A stretch of 16,771 bases of DNA from a bacterium (GTDB lineage Bacteria > SZUA-79 > Acidulodesulfobacterales > Acidulodesulfobacteraceae): contig JAJZYC010000015.1 in NCBI GenBank assembly GCA_021806125.1, positions 1 through 16,771 of the forward strand, given 5' to 3'. Below the pieces are notes generated by a model, which had not been told where the DNA came from, did not search any database, and worked only from the letters and a program-made list of their open reading frames with translations. Each line of letters opens with the position of its first letter. The stretch's first letter is position 1. Of this stretch, positions 6,617 to 15,429 are shown piece by piece. The translations under genes and the position numbers were made by a program.

Positions 6617-8191
6617 TTATAATTTTTTCATAATTACGTTTTTTAAAATATTTGCGAAATCGTTTTTTAAAGCAAACGAGGCAAAAATATATGCAATTAC
6701 GCCTGTTGCGAGGGAAGCCAAAACGACGGCTAACGGACCGTAATTGAGCCTGCCGAAAGCAACTATTAAAAATTCTACTATTAACCCCATAATGAAACTT
6801 GCAATTAAGGTTTTAGCAAACGACTTAAAGAAGTCTGCACCTAAACCTATACCCTTTTTTAGATGAAGCTTCCTTAAAAGAAACAGGTAATTAAAAATTA
6901 AGGATATGCTCGAAGCCAGAGCTAGTCCGTAAACGCCCATAACCCGCATAAGCAGGACGGCAAATATAATATTTATAATCAGTGAAATTATAGCCGCATT
7001 TACTGGGGTCTTGGTATCTTTCATGGAATAAAAAACCGGAACAACGGTTTTTAATAGAGCTGACGCCCACAAGCCGGCGGTAAAAAAAAGAAGGACTCCG
7101 GCTGTTTTTTGCGCATCGGCCGCATTGAATATTCCGTGCATGTATATCAATTTTACGAGACTGCCCTTTAAAAGGATTAATCCTACGCTTGAAGGAATTA
7201 TTATAAAAAACATCAGGGACGAGGCAAAATTAAAAGCTCCGTCAACTTCCTTGACGTCGTTTTTTGCAAACGAAGCGGAAAGGGTCGGAAAAATAGCCGT
7301 CTGCATAGCTATGGCAAAAACGCCGAGGGGGAACTGATAAAGCCTGTCGCCGTAGTAAAGAAAGGAAATGCTCCCTGCGGGCAAAAAAGATGCGAGAAGA
7401 GTATCAAAAACCAGATTGAGCTGAATTACCGCCATCCCGATAAGGGACGGCGTCAGCAGTTTAAAAACTGATTTTACGCCGCTGTTTCTAAAATTAAATT
7501 TGAAACCGAGGCTGATTTTCTTTTTTTTAATATAATAAATCTGCGATAAAAGCTGCAATCCTCCGCCGAGCATTACGCCTACCGCAAGAGCAAAAATACC
7601 CGGATGGAAAAAAGGCCTTAAAAAAACGGCCGAAATTATAAATAAAACATTTAATATTATAGGATATATCGCTCCCGGAGCATAAGAGCCGTGGACGTTT
7701 AAGACTCCCGATAAAAACGCCGCAAGCCCTATCATAAATATGTATGGGAACATAATCCTGGTTAACAGGACAGCAAGCCTCAATTCGAGCGGTTTATTTA
7801 AAAAACCCGGCGCCGTAACCGCCACGAAAAAAAACGAAAATAAAAATCCTGCTAAAGAAAGAAATAAAAGGATAAAAAATAACGCGGTAAAAACGGTTTT
7901 AAACAGGTCTTCAGAATCGGCATTGCTCTTTTTAGCCAAATTATCCGAGTAAACCGGAATAAACGATGCGGATATTCCTCCCTCGCCGAATAACCTTCTG
8001 AATAAATTTGGTATCCTGAAAGCCACGAAGAACGCGTCGGTAGCCATTCCAGCGCCGAAAAAATATGCAATGCAGACATCCCTTAACAAGCCTAAAATCC
8101 TGCTTATCAAAGTAAAAAACGAAACTACGGATAAATTCCTGACTATTTCATGGCTTTTCAGTTGGGAAGGCATCTGCCGTCTGTCGTTCAA
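6617..8191 (-). CDS. murJ: MurJ lipid II flippase
   Basis: A 524-residue polytopic inner-membrane protein of the MOP/MATE-like superfamily, of usual MurJ length (about 500-530, 14 membrane helices). It moves lipid II across the membrane for peptidoglycan synthesis. The N-terminus carries the conserved run SRILGLLRDVCIAYFFGAG, then ATDAFFVAFRIPNLFRRLFGEG and SASFIPVYSD. Later comes the cytoplasmic loop GDRLYQFPLGVFAIAMQTAIFP. The annotated start is TTG at 8191, which overlaps the asd stop (TTGA, 4 nt) and suggests translational coupling. An in-frame ATG lies at 8173 (residue 7), and neither has a good Shine-Dalgarno site. It is the last gene of the biosynthetic block; the gene after it is the transferred restriction-modification enzyme. 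Confidence 0.95.
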   Translation of the reverse strand: MNDRRQMPSQLKSHEIVRNLSVVSFFTLISRILGLLRDVCIAYFFGAGMATDAFFVAFRIPNLFRRLFGEGGISASFIPVYSDNLAKKSNADSEDLFKTVFTALFFILLFLSLAGFLFSFFFVAVTAPGFLNKPLELRLAVLLTRIMFPYIFMIGLAAFLSGVLNVHGSYAPGAIYPIILNVLFIISAVFLRPFFHPGIFALAVGVMLGGGLQLLSQIYYIKKKKISLGFKFNFRNSGVKSVFKLLTPSLIGMAVIQLNLVFDTLLASFLPAGSISFLYYGDRLYQFPLGVFAIAMQTAIFPTLSASFAKNDVKEVDGAFNFASSLMFFIIIPSSVGLILLKGSLVKLIYMHGIFNAADAQKTAGVLLFFTAGLWASALLKTVVPVFYSMKDTKTPVNAAIISLIINIIFAVLLMRVMGVYGLALASSISLIFNYLFLLRKLHLKKGIGLGADFFKSFAKTLIASFIMGLIVEFLIVAFGRLNYGPLAVVLASLATGVIAYIFASFALKNDFANILKNVIMKKL

Positions 8192-9231
8192 AGATATTTT
8201 TGAATGAGAATTTCCGCTATCTGCACGGCGTTAAGCGCCGCTCCTTTGCGGACGTTATCCGCTACAATCCATAAGTTCAGCCCGTTAGACACGGAAAAAT
8301 CTTTTCTTATCCTGCCGACAAAAACCTCGTCTTTGCCTGCAGCCTGAGTCTGATAAGGATACCTTTCATCGGGGTTGCCGCTTAATATGTCGTCTATGAG
8401 CTTAACTCCCGCCGTTTCCGACAGCATTTTCTTAATATCTTTAATATCGAATTTTTTTTCGGTTTCTATATTAACGGATTCCCCATGGGAGAAAAATACC
8501 GGAACGCGAACCGTGGTAGCCGATACGCCTATATTTTGAGAATGCATTATTTTCTGTGTTTCCTTCATCATCTTGATTTCTTCTTTCGTGTATCCTTCTT
8601 CGCCGAAAACATCGATTTGAGGAATGCAGTTGAAAGCTATCTGGACAGGAAATTTTTCCGGATAAATGTCTCCTTTTGCGTTAATAATACCAGCCGTTTG
8701 ATAAAACAGTTCGTCCATAGCCTTTTTGCCGGCTCCTGAAGTGGACTGGTATGTAGATACGACTATTCTTTTTATTTTATACCTGTCATGGATAGGTTTA
8801 AGCGGGACGACCATTTGAATAGTAGAACAATTCGGATTTGCTATTATATTTTTTTTCGAATAATATTTTATATCGTCCGGATTAACTTCGGGAACTACTA
8901 AAGGAACGTCTTCGTCCATCCTGAAATAAGAGGTATTATCTATAACTACCGCTCCTTCTTTTGCGGCAATGGGCGAAAACTTTGCGCTTACCGAACCTCC
9001 CGGACTCGATAAAATTATATCTATATTCTTTTTCTTAAAAGAATCTTCTTTCAAGGCATCAACGATATAATCTTCGCCTTTAAATGTTACGGTTTCGCCT
9101 AAAGAATTTTCGGAAGCAAAAAGATAGAGTTCTCCGACCGGAAAATTTCTATGCTCCAATATTTCTATAAATTCCCTGCCTACAAGACCGGTGGCTCCGG
9201 TAATGCCGATGTTATATTTTTCTTTTTTCAT
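8188..9231 (-). CDS. asd: aspartate-semialdehyde dehydrogenase
   Basis: A 347-residue cytoplasmic NADPH enzyme that reduces aspartyl phosphate to aspartate semialdehyde, the branch point to lysine, diaminopimelate, threonine and methionine. The Rossmann motif GITGATGLVGRE lies at 9-20. The active-site Cys135 is in NPNCSTIQ, STSGAGKKAMDEL at 163-175 is the substrate segment, and R242 with H249 (RVPVFFSHGESVN) complete the catalytic set. Length and motifs fit the bacterial Asd class. It lies 29 nt after leuB and overlaps murJ by 4 nt, so it is probably cotranscribed with both. No clear Shine-Dalgarno site precedes ATG 9231. By supplying diaminopimelate it shares a link to cell-wall synthesis with the next gene, murJ. 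Confidence 0.96.
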   Translation of the reverse strand: MKKEKYNIGITGATGLVGREFIEILEHRNFPVGELYLFASENSLGETVTFKGEDYIVDALKEDSFKKKNIDIILSSPGGSVSAKFSPIAAKEGAVVIDNTSYFRMDEDVPLVVPEVNPDDIKYYSKKNIIANPNCSTIQMVVPLKPIHDRYKIKRIVVSTYQSTSGAGKKAMDELFYQTAGIINAKGDIYPEKFPVQIAFNCIPQIDVFGEEGYTKEEIKMMKETQKIMHSQNIGVSATTVRVPVFFSHGESVNIETEKKFDIKDIKKMLSETAGVKLIDDILSGNPDERYPYQTQAAGKDEVFVGRIRKDFSVSNGLNLWIVADNVRKGAALNAVQIAEILIQKYL

Positions 9232-9260
9232 ACTATTTATGTTTTATCCGCACTAAATTT

Positions 9261-10340
9261 TTATTTTTTTAATTCGTCTATTACGGCATTGCCCATTTCT
9301 TTGGTGCCCACGAGTTTCGTCCCCTGAGCGTTTGAATAAATATCGGCGGTCCTGTATCCGTTTTTAATTACTTTCTCTACGGCATTTTCTATTTTTTCCG
9401 CCAGCTCATCCATATCGAAACTGTATCTGAGCATCATCGCGACCGATAAAATAGCCGCAACGGGATTAGCCTTATCTTGTCCCGCAATATCCGGCGCGCT
9501 TCCGTGTATAGGCTCGTACATTCCTTTTTTGCCGTTGAGGCTCGCCGACTGAAGCATCCCTATAGAACCTGCGACCATAGATGATTCATCGCTTAATATG
9601 TCTCCGAACATATTAGTCGTTACGATAACGTCGAAAGATTTAGGCTGTCTTATCAACTGCATAGAACAGTTATCTACATACATATTGGTTAATTCGACAT
9701 CGGGATATTCTTTGCCTACTCCGGCAACTACGCTTCTCCATAGCTCGGTGCATTCCAGAACGTTGGCTTTATCAACGGATAAAACTTTTTTTCTTCTTTT
9801 CCTTGCTATATCAAAGGCTATTTTGGCTATTCTTTCTATCTCTTTAGTGGTATAAACTAAGGTATTGACGCCTTTTTTCTGTCCGTCTTCCAAATCGAAA
9901 ACTCCTCTCGGCTGACCGAAGTATATGCCGCCGGTCAGTTCCCTGACTATCATCATATCTGTTCCCTGAACGACGTCTTTTTTTAACGGCGAAGCATCGA
10001 TCAGCTCATCGTAAATCTTTGCGGGCCTTAAATTTGCGTATAAATCGAGGTCGTACCTTAATGTAAGAAGCGCCTTTTCCGGCCTGAGCTCTATCGGCAG
10101 GGATTCCCATTTAGGTCCGCCTACTGCCCCAAAAATAACCGCATCGGCTTCTTTGGCAAGTTTGAGAGCCTTTTCTGTAATAGGCAACTTATATTCATCG
10201 TAAGAAGCTCCGCCAACAAGGTCTTCTTCTATTTCGTATCTTACGGAATTAGAATCGAATAAAAATTTTAATACGTTTACCGCCTCGCCTGCAACTTCCG
10301 TTCCTATCCCGTCGCCTGCAAAAAGGGCTAATTTTATCAT
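9261..10340 (-). CDS. leuB: 3-isopropylmalate dehydrogenase
   Basis: A 359-residue cytoplasmic homodimeric enzyme that oxidises and decarboxylates 3-isopropylmalate to 2-oxoisocaproate with NAD+, the third step of leucine synthesis. Substrate residues are visible: R95 (LLTLR), R105 (NLRP), R133 (IVRELTGGIYFG), Y140, K191 (DKANVLE), D223, and D247/D251 in FGDILSDESS, which bind the divalent metal. The NAD loop is EPIHGSAPDIAGQDKANP (276-293), typical of LeuB. The start follows the leuD stop by 3 nt. AAGGAGGG inside the end of leuD is its ribosome-binding site, so the two are tightly coupled. Confidence 0.97.
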   Translation of the reverse strand: MIKLALFAGDGIGTEVAGEAVNVLKFLFDSNSVRYEIEEDLVGGASYDEYKLPITEKALKLAKEADAVIFGAVGGPKWESLPIELRPEKALLTLRYDLDLYANLRPAKIYDELIDASPLKKDVVQGTDMMIVRELTGGIYFGQPRGVFDLEDGQKKGVNTLVYTTKEIERIAKIAFDIARKRRKKVLSVDKANVLECTELWRSVVAGVGKEYPDVELTNMYVDNCSMQLIRQPKSFDVIVTTNMFGDILSDESSMVAGSIGMLQSASLNGKKGMYEPIHGSAPDIAGQDKANPVAAILSVAMMLRYSFDMDELAEKIENAVEKVIKNGYRTADIYSNAQGTKLVGTKEMGNAVIDELKK

Positions 10341-10343
10341 AAT

Positions 10344-10841
10344 TTATTTCCTACCCTCCTTAATCTTTTTTTTGGCATATGCGATTAAACCGCCGGCGTT
10401 AACAAGTTCCGACATAAATTTTGGAATAGGCTTAGCCTTTACTGAGGTATTTTTTGTTTTGTTTTTAATTTCTCCGGTATCGGTATCTATTTCCAGCATA
10501 TCGCCGTTATCCATTCCGTCGGTATCGGCTTCAAGTATAAATAATCCTATATTAAAGGCATTCCGATAAAAGATCCTTGCGAAACTTTTGGCTATCACGA
10601 CAGGCACTCCGCTGACTTTAATAGCTCTTGGAGCATGCTCTCTCGAAGAACCGCAGCCGAAATTATTTCCCGCGGCAATAAAGTCTCCTTTGGAAACTTT
10701 TGACGGAAACGATTCGTCGGCGTCTTCCATACAGTGCTTTATTAAATTTTCGTCGCTTGAATCGTTTAAATATCTTGCGGGTATAATAGCGTCAGTGTCT
10801 ATATTGTCTCCAAATTTAAAAACTTTTCCGCTGAATATCAT
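10344..10841 (-). CDS. leuD: 3-isopropylmalate dehydratase, small subunit
   Basis: A 165-residue small (swivel) subunit of isopropylmalate isomerase, which with LeuC converts 2- to 3-isopropylmalate. The motifs FGDNIDTDAIIPARYL and GNNFGCGSSREHAPRA are characteristic and place it in the short LeuD type that pairs with a separate LeuC of about 420 residues. The frame is open to 10925, but those extra 28 codons come from the palindromic repeat upstream and are not typical LeuD. ATG 10841 has AAAGGAG about 9 nt upstream and begins MIFSGKVFKFGDN, the expected LeuD start. Confidence 0.95.
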   Translation of the reverse strand: MIFSGKVFKFGDNIDTDAIIPARYLNDSSDENLIKHCMEDADESFPSKVSKGDFIAAGNNFGCGSSREHAPRAIKVSGVPVVIAKSFARIFYRNAFNIGLFILEADTDGMDNGDMLEIDTDTGEIKNKTKNTSVKAKPIPKFMSELVNAGGLIAYAKKKIKEGRK

Positions 10842-10894
10842 AAATAATGGCTCCTTTATAAATATTAAAAGCTTTAACTTAATTACTCCATATT

Positions 10895-10987
10895 TTCTGG
10901 ATTCCTGCCTTCGCAGTAATGACACCCTTTTGAGATAAAACGATAAACTTCTCTATATGTCATTCCTGCGAAGGCAGGAATCCAGAA
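10895..10987. repeat. inverted pair of REP-like palindromic units
   Basis: Two 30-nt arms (10895-10924 and 10958-10987) are reverse complements with one mismatch, separated by 33 nt. Each arm holds its own small hairpin; in the right arm it is ATTCCTGC-GAAG-GCAGGAAT, and the left arm carries the same with one changed base. Units of this kind (TGTCATTCCTGCGAAGGCAG type) are common as dispersed intergenic repeats in many proteobacteria and are linked to REP-associated tyrosine transposases; that is from memory. Lying in the leuC-leuD gap, the structure could lower or stabilise downstream message. Confidence 0.85.
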
Positions 10988-11006
10988 TTACTTATTTTAT
11001 TTGGAA

Positions 11007-12281
11007 TTAAGATACCTCATCCGGACCTGCGATTTTGCCTAGTATCGCGGAAGCCGCGCAGACTGCGGGATTTGCAAGATAAACTTCACTGGTAACATCT
11101 CCCATTCTTCCTTTAAAATTCCTGTTGGTGGAAGATATGGCTCTTTCGCCGTCGGCCAATATTCCCATATATCCGCCTAGACAGGGTCCGCATGTTGGAG
11201 TGCTGACCACCGCTCCGGCATCCATAAAAATATCTATCAAGCCTTCCTTTTCAGCCATCCTGTATATATCGGGGGTGGCAGGAATAACGATAAGCCTTGA
11301 ATATTTTGCTATTTTCTTCCCCCTTAAAACCCCTGCGGCAATTCTTAAATCTTCTATCCTTCCGTTTGTGCATGAACCTATAACGGACTGGTCTATCTTG
11401 ATGTTTTTTGCCGAAGCCTCGTTAATATCTATGCTGTTTTCCGGAAGATGCGGAAAGGCAACCTGAGGATTAATAGATTCTGCGTCAAATTTTAACACTT
11501 TTGCATATTCGGCGCCTTCGTCGCTTTTATAAAATGTATAATCCCTTTTTGCTCTGTTTTTAACATAGTCTTCGGTAATTTCGTCCGGTTCAAATATTCC
11601 GCTTTTTGCTCCGGCTTCTATAGCCATATTGGATATGGTAAATCTGTCCGACATTCCCAGATGCTTAAAAGTGCTTCCGGCAAATTCCAATGCCATATAA
11701 TTAGCCCCTTCTACGCCTATCTGCCCGATAAGATAAAGAACTAAGTCTTTGCCGGATACCCATTTTTTAGGTTTGCCTTCAAAAATTACTTTTATGGATT
11801 CGGGAACTTTGAGCCATAACTCGCCGAAGGCAAAGGCATAAGCGAGATCCGTAGAGCCTACCCCCGTGGCAAAAGCCCCCAGAGCGCCGTATGTGCAGGT
11901 ATGGGAATCGGCGCCTACTACAAGATCGCCCGGAAGTACTATGCCCTTTTCGGGCAGAAGAGCATGCTCGACCCCTGCTTCTCCACATTCGAAATAATTC
12001 TCTATATCGAATTTCTTTGCAAACTCCCTGAGCATCTTAGCCTGTTTGGCGCTCAAAATGTCTTTGTTAGGAACAAAGTGGTCAGGAACTAAGGCGATTT
12101 TTTTTCTGTCGAAAACATGGCTTGTTCCTATAGCTTCAAACTCTTTTATAGCTATAGGGGCAGTAATATCGTTACCGAGAGCGATATCGACTCTGGCGTT
12201 CACGATATCTCCGGGAGCGATGGTTTCGTTACCGGCATGATTCTGAATTATTTTTTCCGTAATAGTTAAAGGTCTTCCCAT
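11007..12281 (-). CDS. leuC: 3-isopropylmalate dehydratase, large subunit
   Basis: A 424-residue aconitase-family protein that carries the [4Fe-4S] cluster of isopropylmalate isomerase and partners with LeuD. Cluster ligands are C304 in IGSCTNGR and C364/C367 in TCGPCLGG. Other family segments are PDHFVPNKD (66-74), GADSHTCTYGALGAFATGVG (123-142) and NMAIEAGAKSGIFEPDE (218-234). The length (about 420 rather than 465) marks the shorter LeuC type. The start ATG 12281 has AAAGGGG a few nt upstream. It follows leuA by 39 nt; the gap to leuD is 165 nt and contains the repeat pair. Confidence 0.97.
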   Translation of the reverse strand: MGRPLTITEKIIQNHAGNETIAPGDIVNARVDIALGNDITAPIAIKEFEAIGTSHVFDRKKIALVPDHFVPNKDILSAKQAKMLREFAKKFDIENYFECGEAGVEHALLPEKGIVLPGDLVVGADSHTCTYGALGAFATGVGSTDLAYAFAFGELWLKVPESIKVIFEGKPKKWVSGKDLVLYLIGQIGVEGANYMALEFAGSTFKHLGMSDRFTISNMAIEAGAKSGIFEPDEITEDYVKNRAKRDYTFYKSDEGAEYAKVLKFDAESINPQVAFPHLPENSIDINEASAKNIKIDQSVIGSCTNGRIEDLRIAAGVLRGKKIAKYSRLIVIPATPDIYRMAEKEGLIDIFMDAGAVVSTPTCGPCLGGYMGILADGERAISSTNRNFKGRMGDVTSEVYLANPAVCAASAILGKIAGPDEVS

Positions 12282-12320
12282 TTTTATCCCCTTTCATTTA
12301 TAATCTAAAGTTTATACTTA

Positions 12321-13886
12321 TTATGCACGTATTTCCATTTCGCAGGCCGATTTACCGGCGGTATTTTTATTATGTACGTATAGTTTATTTAGAGCATTGA
12401 CATAAGCCTTCGCGCTTGCTACCACGATATCGGTATGGGCGCTTCTTCCGGTAATACCCATTCTCTTATCGGCATCTTCTATAGTAACCGAAACATCCCC
12501 CTGCGCCTCAGTCGTTCCTCTTATGGATTTAACTTCGTAAGCTACGACCTTTGCCCCGGAATTGACAATTTTTTCTATGGCGTTTATTGCCGCATCGACC
12601 GGACCGTTTCCGCATGAAGAGTCATGCTTTAATTCGCCGTCAACCATTAATTTGACCATTGAAAGAGGCGAAACGGTATCGCCGCAAACTACATTTACGT
12701 ATTTTAGCTCATATTTTTCGAGAGGATGCGATTTTGCGACAAGAGAATCTATATCTTCGTCGTAAATATCTTTTTTTCTATCGGCTAACGCTTTAAATTT
12801 GACAAACGCGGCTTCTATTTCTTCGTCCTTTAATAAATAGCCTAAAGACGAGAGTTTTTCTTTAAAAGCATGCTTGCCGGAATGTTTGCCGAGCACTAAT
12901 TCGTTAGGCTGTCTTCCTACCCGTTCCGGAGTCATAATTTCATATGTGGTTTTTTCTTTTAATACGCCGTCCTGATGAATACCCGCTTCGTGAGCAAAAG
13001 CATTTTTGCCTACTATCGCCTTATTAGGCTGAACGGATATTCCCGTTATATGGGTTAAAAGCTGTGAAGACCTGTATATTTCGGTAGTGTTTACTCCAGT
13101 AACCGCATTGTATATATCTTTTCTGACGTCTAAAGCCATTACTATTTCTTCTAACGCCGCATTTCCTGCTCTCTCCCCTATGCCGTTAATAGTGCATTCG
13201 ACTTGATTCGCCCCCGCTAAAATCGCCGATAGAGAGTTTGCGGTACCTAAGCCCAAATCGTTATGGCAGTGAACGCTGAGTATTATATTATTTATGCCTT
13301 CGACTCTTTCTTTTATGCTCTTTATAAAATTAAAAAACTCAAACGGGGTAGAATATCCGACGGTATCAGGAATATTTACGGTCGTCGCTCCCGCCTCTAT
13401 AACCCCCCCTATTACTTTGCATAAAAAGTCTAAATCAGACCGCGAGGCGTCTTCGGCCGAAAACTCGATATTTTCGGTAAACGATTTGGCATATTTTACC
13501 ATGTTGACCGCCTTTTCGTATAATTCGTCTCTGGTCATTTTAAGTTTATACTTAAGATGTACGTCGGATGTAGCGATAAAGGTATGTATGACGGGTTTTG
13601 AAGCATATTTAACGGCTGAATACGCGCTGTATATATCTTTTTCGTTTGCCCTGGCAAGTCCGGCTATCTCAGCCCCTTTTATCTCCATAGCTATCGCTTT
13701 TACGGCTTCAAAGTCGCCTTCGGAAGCAATAGGGAAACCGGCTTCTATAACATCGACTCCAAGACGTGAAAGCTGACGCGCAAGGTTTAATTTTTCTTCT
13801 ATGTTCATACTTGCCCCGGGAGACTGTTCGCCGTCTCTCAGGGTAGTATCGAATATTTTAATTTTTTTTAATTGATTATCGCCCAC
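12321..13886 (-). CDS. leuA: 2-isopropylmalate synthase
   Basis: A 521-residue cytoplasmic enzyme that condenses acetyl-CoA with 2-oxoisovalerate, the committed step of leucine synthesis. The HMGL-like catalytic barrel begins FDTTLRDGEQSPG (12-24), with R17 catalytic and D18 metal-binding. H206 and H208 in SVHCHNDLG and N242 in GERAGN are the remaining metal-site residues. A linker follows, and the C-terminal part (about 390-505, GDTVSPLSMVKL ... TDIVVASAKAYVNALN) is the LeuA dimer domain where leucine inhibits. That domain makes LeuA much likelier than citramalate or homocitrate synthase. The start is GTG 13886 with GGAGGG 3 nt upstream, rather close but strong. It lies 19 nt after pssA. Confidence 0.96.
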   Translation of the reverse strand: MGDNQLKKIKIFDTTLRDGEQSPGASMNIEEKLNLARQLSRLGVDVIEAGFPIASEGDFEAVKAIAMEIKGAEIAGLARANEKDIYSAYSAVKYASKPVIHTFIATSDVHLKYKLKMTRDELYEKAVNMVKYAKSFTENIEFSAEDASRSDLDFLCKVIGGVIEAGATTVNIPDTVGYSTPFEFFNFIKSIKERVEGINNIILSVHCHNDLGLGTANSLSAILAGANQVECTINGIGERAGNAALEEIVMALDVRKDIYNAVTGVNTTEIYRSSQLLTHITGISVQPNKAIVGKNAFAHEAGIHQDGVLKEKTTYEIMTPERVGRQPNELVLGKHSGKHAFKEKLSSLGYLLKDEEIEAAFVKFKALADRKKDIYDEDIDSLVAKSHPLEKYELKYVNVVCGDTVSPLSMVKLMVDGELKHDSSCGNGPVDAAINAIEKIVNSGAKVVAYEVKSIRGTTEAQGDVSVTIEDADKRMGITGRSAHTDIVVASAKAYVNALNKLYVHNKNTAGKSACEMEIRA

Positions 13887-13905
13887 AAGCCCTCCAAAAC
13901 ACTGC

Positions 13906-14709
13906 CTATCTCATTTCTTTATTCTTTTTTATCTTAACATTAACAAGATAAAAATACAATAGCGGCGAGATAAAAGAATACAGGAGGAAAATCGCGAAAA
14001 GAGATTCAACGGGTTTAATTATAATTATAATCAGAATTAATAAAAGCAAAACTAGCGACTCGAACGCCCTGCGCTTAAAAACGGAGAAATCTTTCATCGC
14101 AAAATAGCCTATGTTGCTTATCATTAAAAGTCCCGCTACAACAATCAAAATAAGCATTATTTCGCTTATTAACGCGGTTTTTAAAGAAAATTCGGTCATA
14201 AAGAAAAGGAACGAAACAACGGTTCCGGCGGCGGCAGGAGAAGGAAGCCCCATAAATTTATTATATTCTACCGAATTTCGCTGAACGTTAAATCTGGCAA
14301 GCCTGAGCGCCGCTCCAAGGAGATATACGAAAACTGCCACCCATCCCAGTCTGCCGTAACCTATAAGAAACCATTTAAATACCAATACTGACGGAGCAGC
14401 TCCGAATGCTATAAGGTCTGAAAGAGAATCGTATTCGATGCCGAATTTAGAGCTGGTATTTGTAAGTCTTGCAACTTTTCCATCTATACCGTCAAAAAAA
14501 ATCGAAGCTATTATAAGCCAGCCGGCAACCTGGTATTTTCCCTCTATAGAGTTGATAATGGAATAAAACCCAGACAGAAGCGAAAGGCTGGTTATTAAAT
14601 TAGGCAAAAGAAATACGCCTTTTGTCATGCTGTTTTTATAAATATTATTGGAGGCTAAGGCGTCTTTTAAGGGCTGATGCAGTTTTTTATTCTTATTTAA
14701 CTTTATCAT
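13906..14709 (-). CDS. pssA: CDP-diacylglycerol-serine O-phosphatidyltransferase
   Basis: A 267-residue inner-membrane enzyme that makes phosphatidylserine from CDP-diacylglycerol and serine. The CDP-alcohol phosphatidyltransferase signature is complete: D73 and D76-G-K-V-A-R81, then G90 and D94-x3-D98. Several hydrophobic helices follow (about 60-72, 108-135, 170-250). SLSDLIAFGAAPS and LGAALRLARFNVQ are typical of the membrane-bound PssA subclass rather than the E. coli PLD-like enzyme. The stretch before residue 30 is polar and variable, so the start is not certain; no strong Shine-Dalgarno site precedes ATG 14709. It follows psd by 10 nt, and the two form the route to phosphatidylethanolamine. 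Confidence 0.94.
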   Translation of the reverse strand: MIKLNKNKKLHQPLKDALASNNIYKNSMTKGVFLLPNLITSLSLLSGFYSIINSIEGKYQVAGWLIIASIFFDGIDGKVARLTNTSSKFGIEYDSLSDLIAFGAAPSVLVFKWFLIGYGRLGWVAVFVYLLGAALRLARFNVQRNSVEYNKFMGLPSPAAAGTVVSFLFFMTEFSLKTALISEIMLILIVVAGLLMISNIGYFAMKDFSVFKRRAFESLVLLLLILIIIIIKPVESLFAIFLLYSFISPLLYFYLVNVKIKKNKEMR

Positions 14710-14719
14710 TTAAAATAAT

Positions 14720-15406
14720 TTACGATATTTTACCTATAATCGTTTTTCCGGAAAACACCCTGTCTCCGACTTTAATACTCTGCCGAAAACTTAAGGGCAG
14801 ATATATGTCCAATCTGGAGCCGAATTTAATTAAACCGAACCTGCTACCCGGTTTCACTTTGTCTCCTTCTTTTATCCTGCAAACTATTCTTCTCGCTATA
14901 AGCCCGGCTATCTGGACAAAAGCTATTCTTTTGTTTTTTCCACCGGAATTGTCTTCTATGCTTAGTACTATGCCGTTATACTCGTTTTCGAGCGATGCCT
15001 TGTCTAAATTAGCGGAAAAAAACTTTCCTTTGTTGTAGATTATCTCTTCTACAATGCCGCCTGCAGGAATTCTGTTTACATGGACATTAAACAGAGACAT
15101 AAAAATGCTTACCTTTACGGCTTCTTCTTTTAAAAATCTACCGTCGAAAACTTTTTGCAAAAATATTACCCTGCCGTCTGCGGGAGAAACTATTTCGCCC
15201 TCTTTTAGTGTTGAATCCGGCTTGCGTTCCGGATCTCTAAAAAAATATATGCAGAAAAAAAAGAAAAGGATCGAAAGTATAAAAAGCGAAAAAAATATAT
15301 ATTTTAATATTATGTATTTTGCATAAAAATATAAAACTAAAAAAACCAGCGAAAAAACTAATGCGCCGATTATAAATTGAATACCATCTTTAGCTATATA
15401 TTTCAT
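14720..15406 (-). CDS. psd: phosphatidylserine decarboxylase proenzyme, short family
   Basis: A 228-residue membrane-associated pyruvoyl enzyme that decarboxylates phosphatidylserine to phosphatidylethanolamine. Two hydrophobic segments lie near 10-55, then FFRDPERKPD, SPADGRV (72-80, with D77) and NVHVNRIPAGG (107-117, with H109). The self-cleavage site is G196-S197 in KFGSRLDIYLP, the GSR form of the short family. Cleavage leaves the pyruvoyl group on the new alpha subunit. The frame is open to 15541, but the first 45 codons are made of palindromic intergenic sequence. ATG 15406, with hydrophobic segments beginning soon after, gives the usual family length of about 210-230. No good Shine-Dalgarno site stands directly before it; AAGGAG lies about 40 nt upstream. 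Confidence 0.92.
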   Translation of the reverse strand: MKYIAKDGIQFIIGALVFSLVFLVLYFYAKYIILKYIFFSLFILSILFFFFCIYFFRDPERKPDSTLKEGEIVSPADGRVIFLQKVFDGRFLKEEAVKVSIFMSLFNVHVNRIPAGGIVEEIIYNKGKFFSANLDKASLENEYNGIVLSIEDNSGGKNKRIAFVQIAGLIARRIVCRIKEGDKVKPGSRFGLIKFGSRLDIYLPLSFRQSIKVGDRVFSGKTIIGKIS

Positions 15407-15429
15407 TGCTTTCTTATTAATAGTAATGC

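Noticed and set aside
10842..10925. 28-codon N-terminal extension of LeuD (MSLLRRQESRKYG...)
   Set aside because: It is encoded by the REP-like palindrome; ATG 10841 has a proper ribosome-binding site and gives the usual LeuD N-terminus.
13294..13776. 160-codon open frame on the plus strand
   Set aside because: It is the reverse-strand shadow of leuA and has no recognisable domain.
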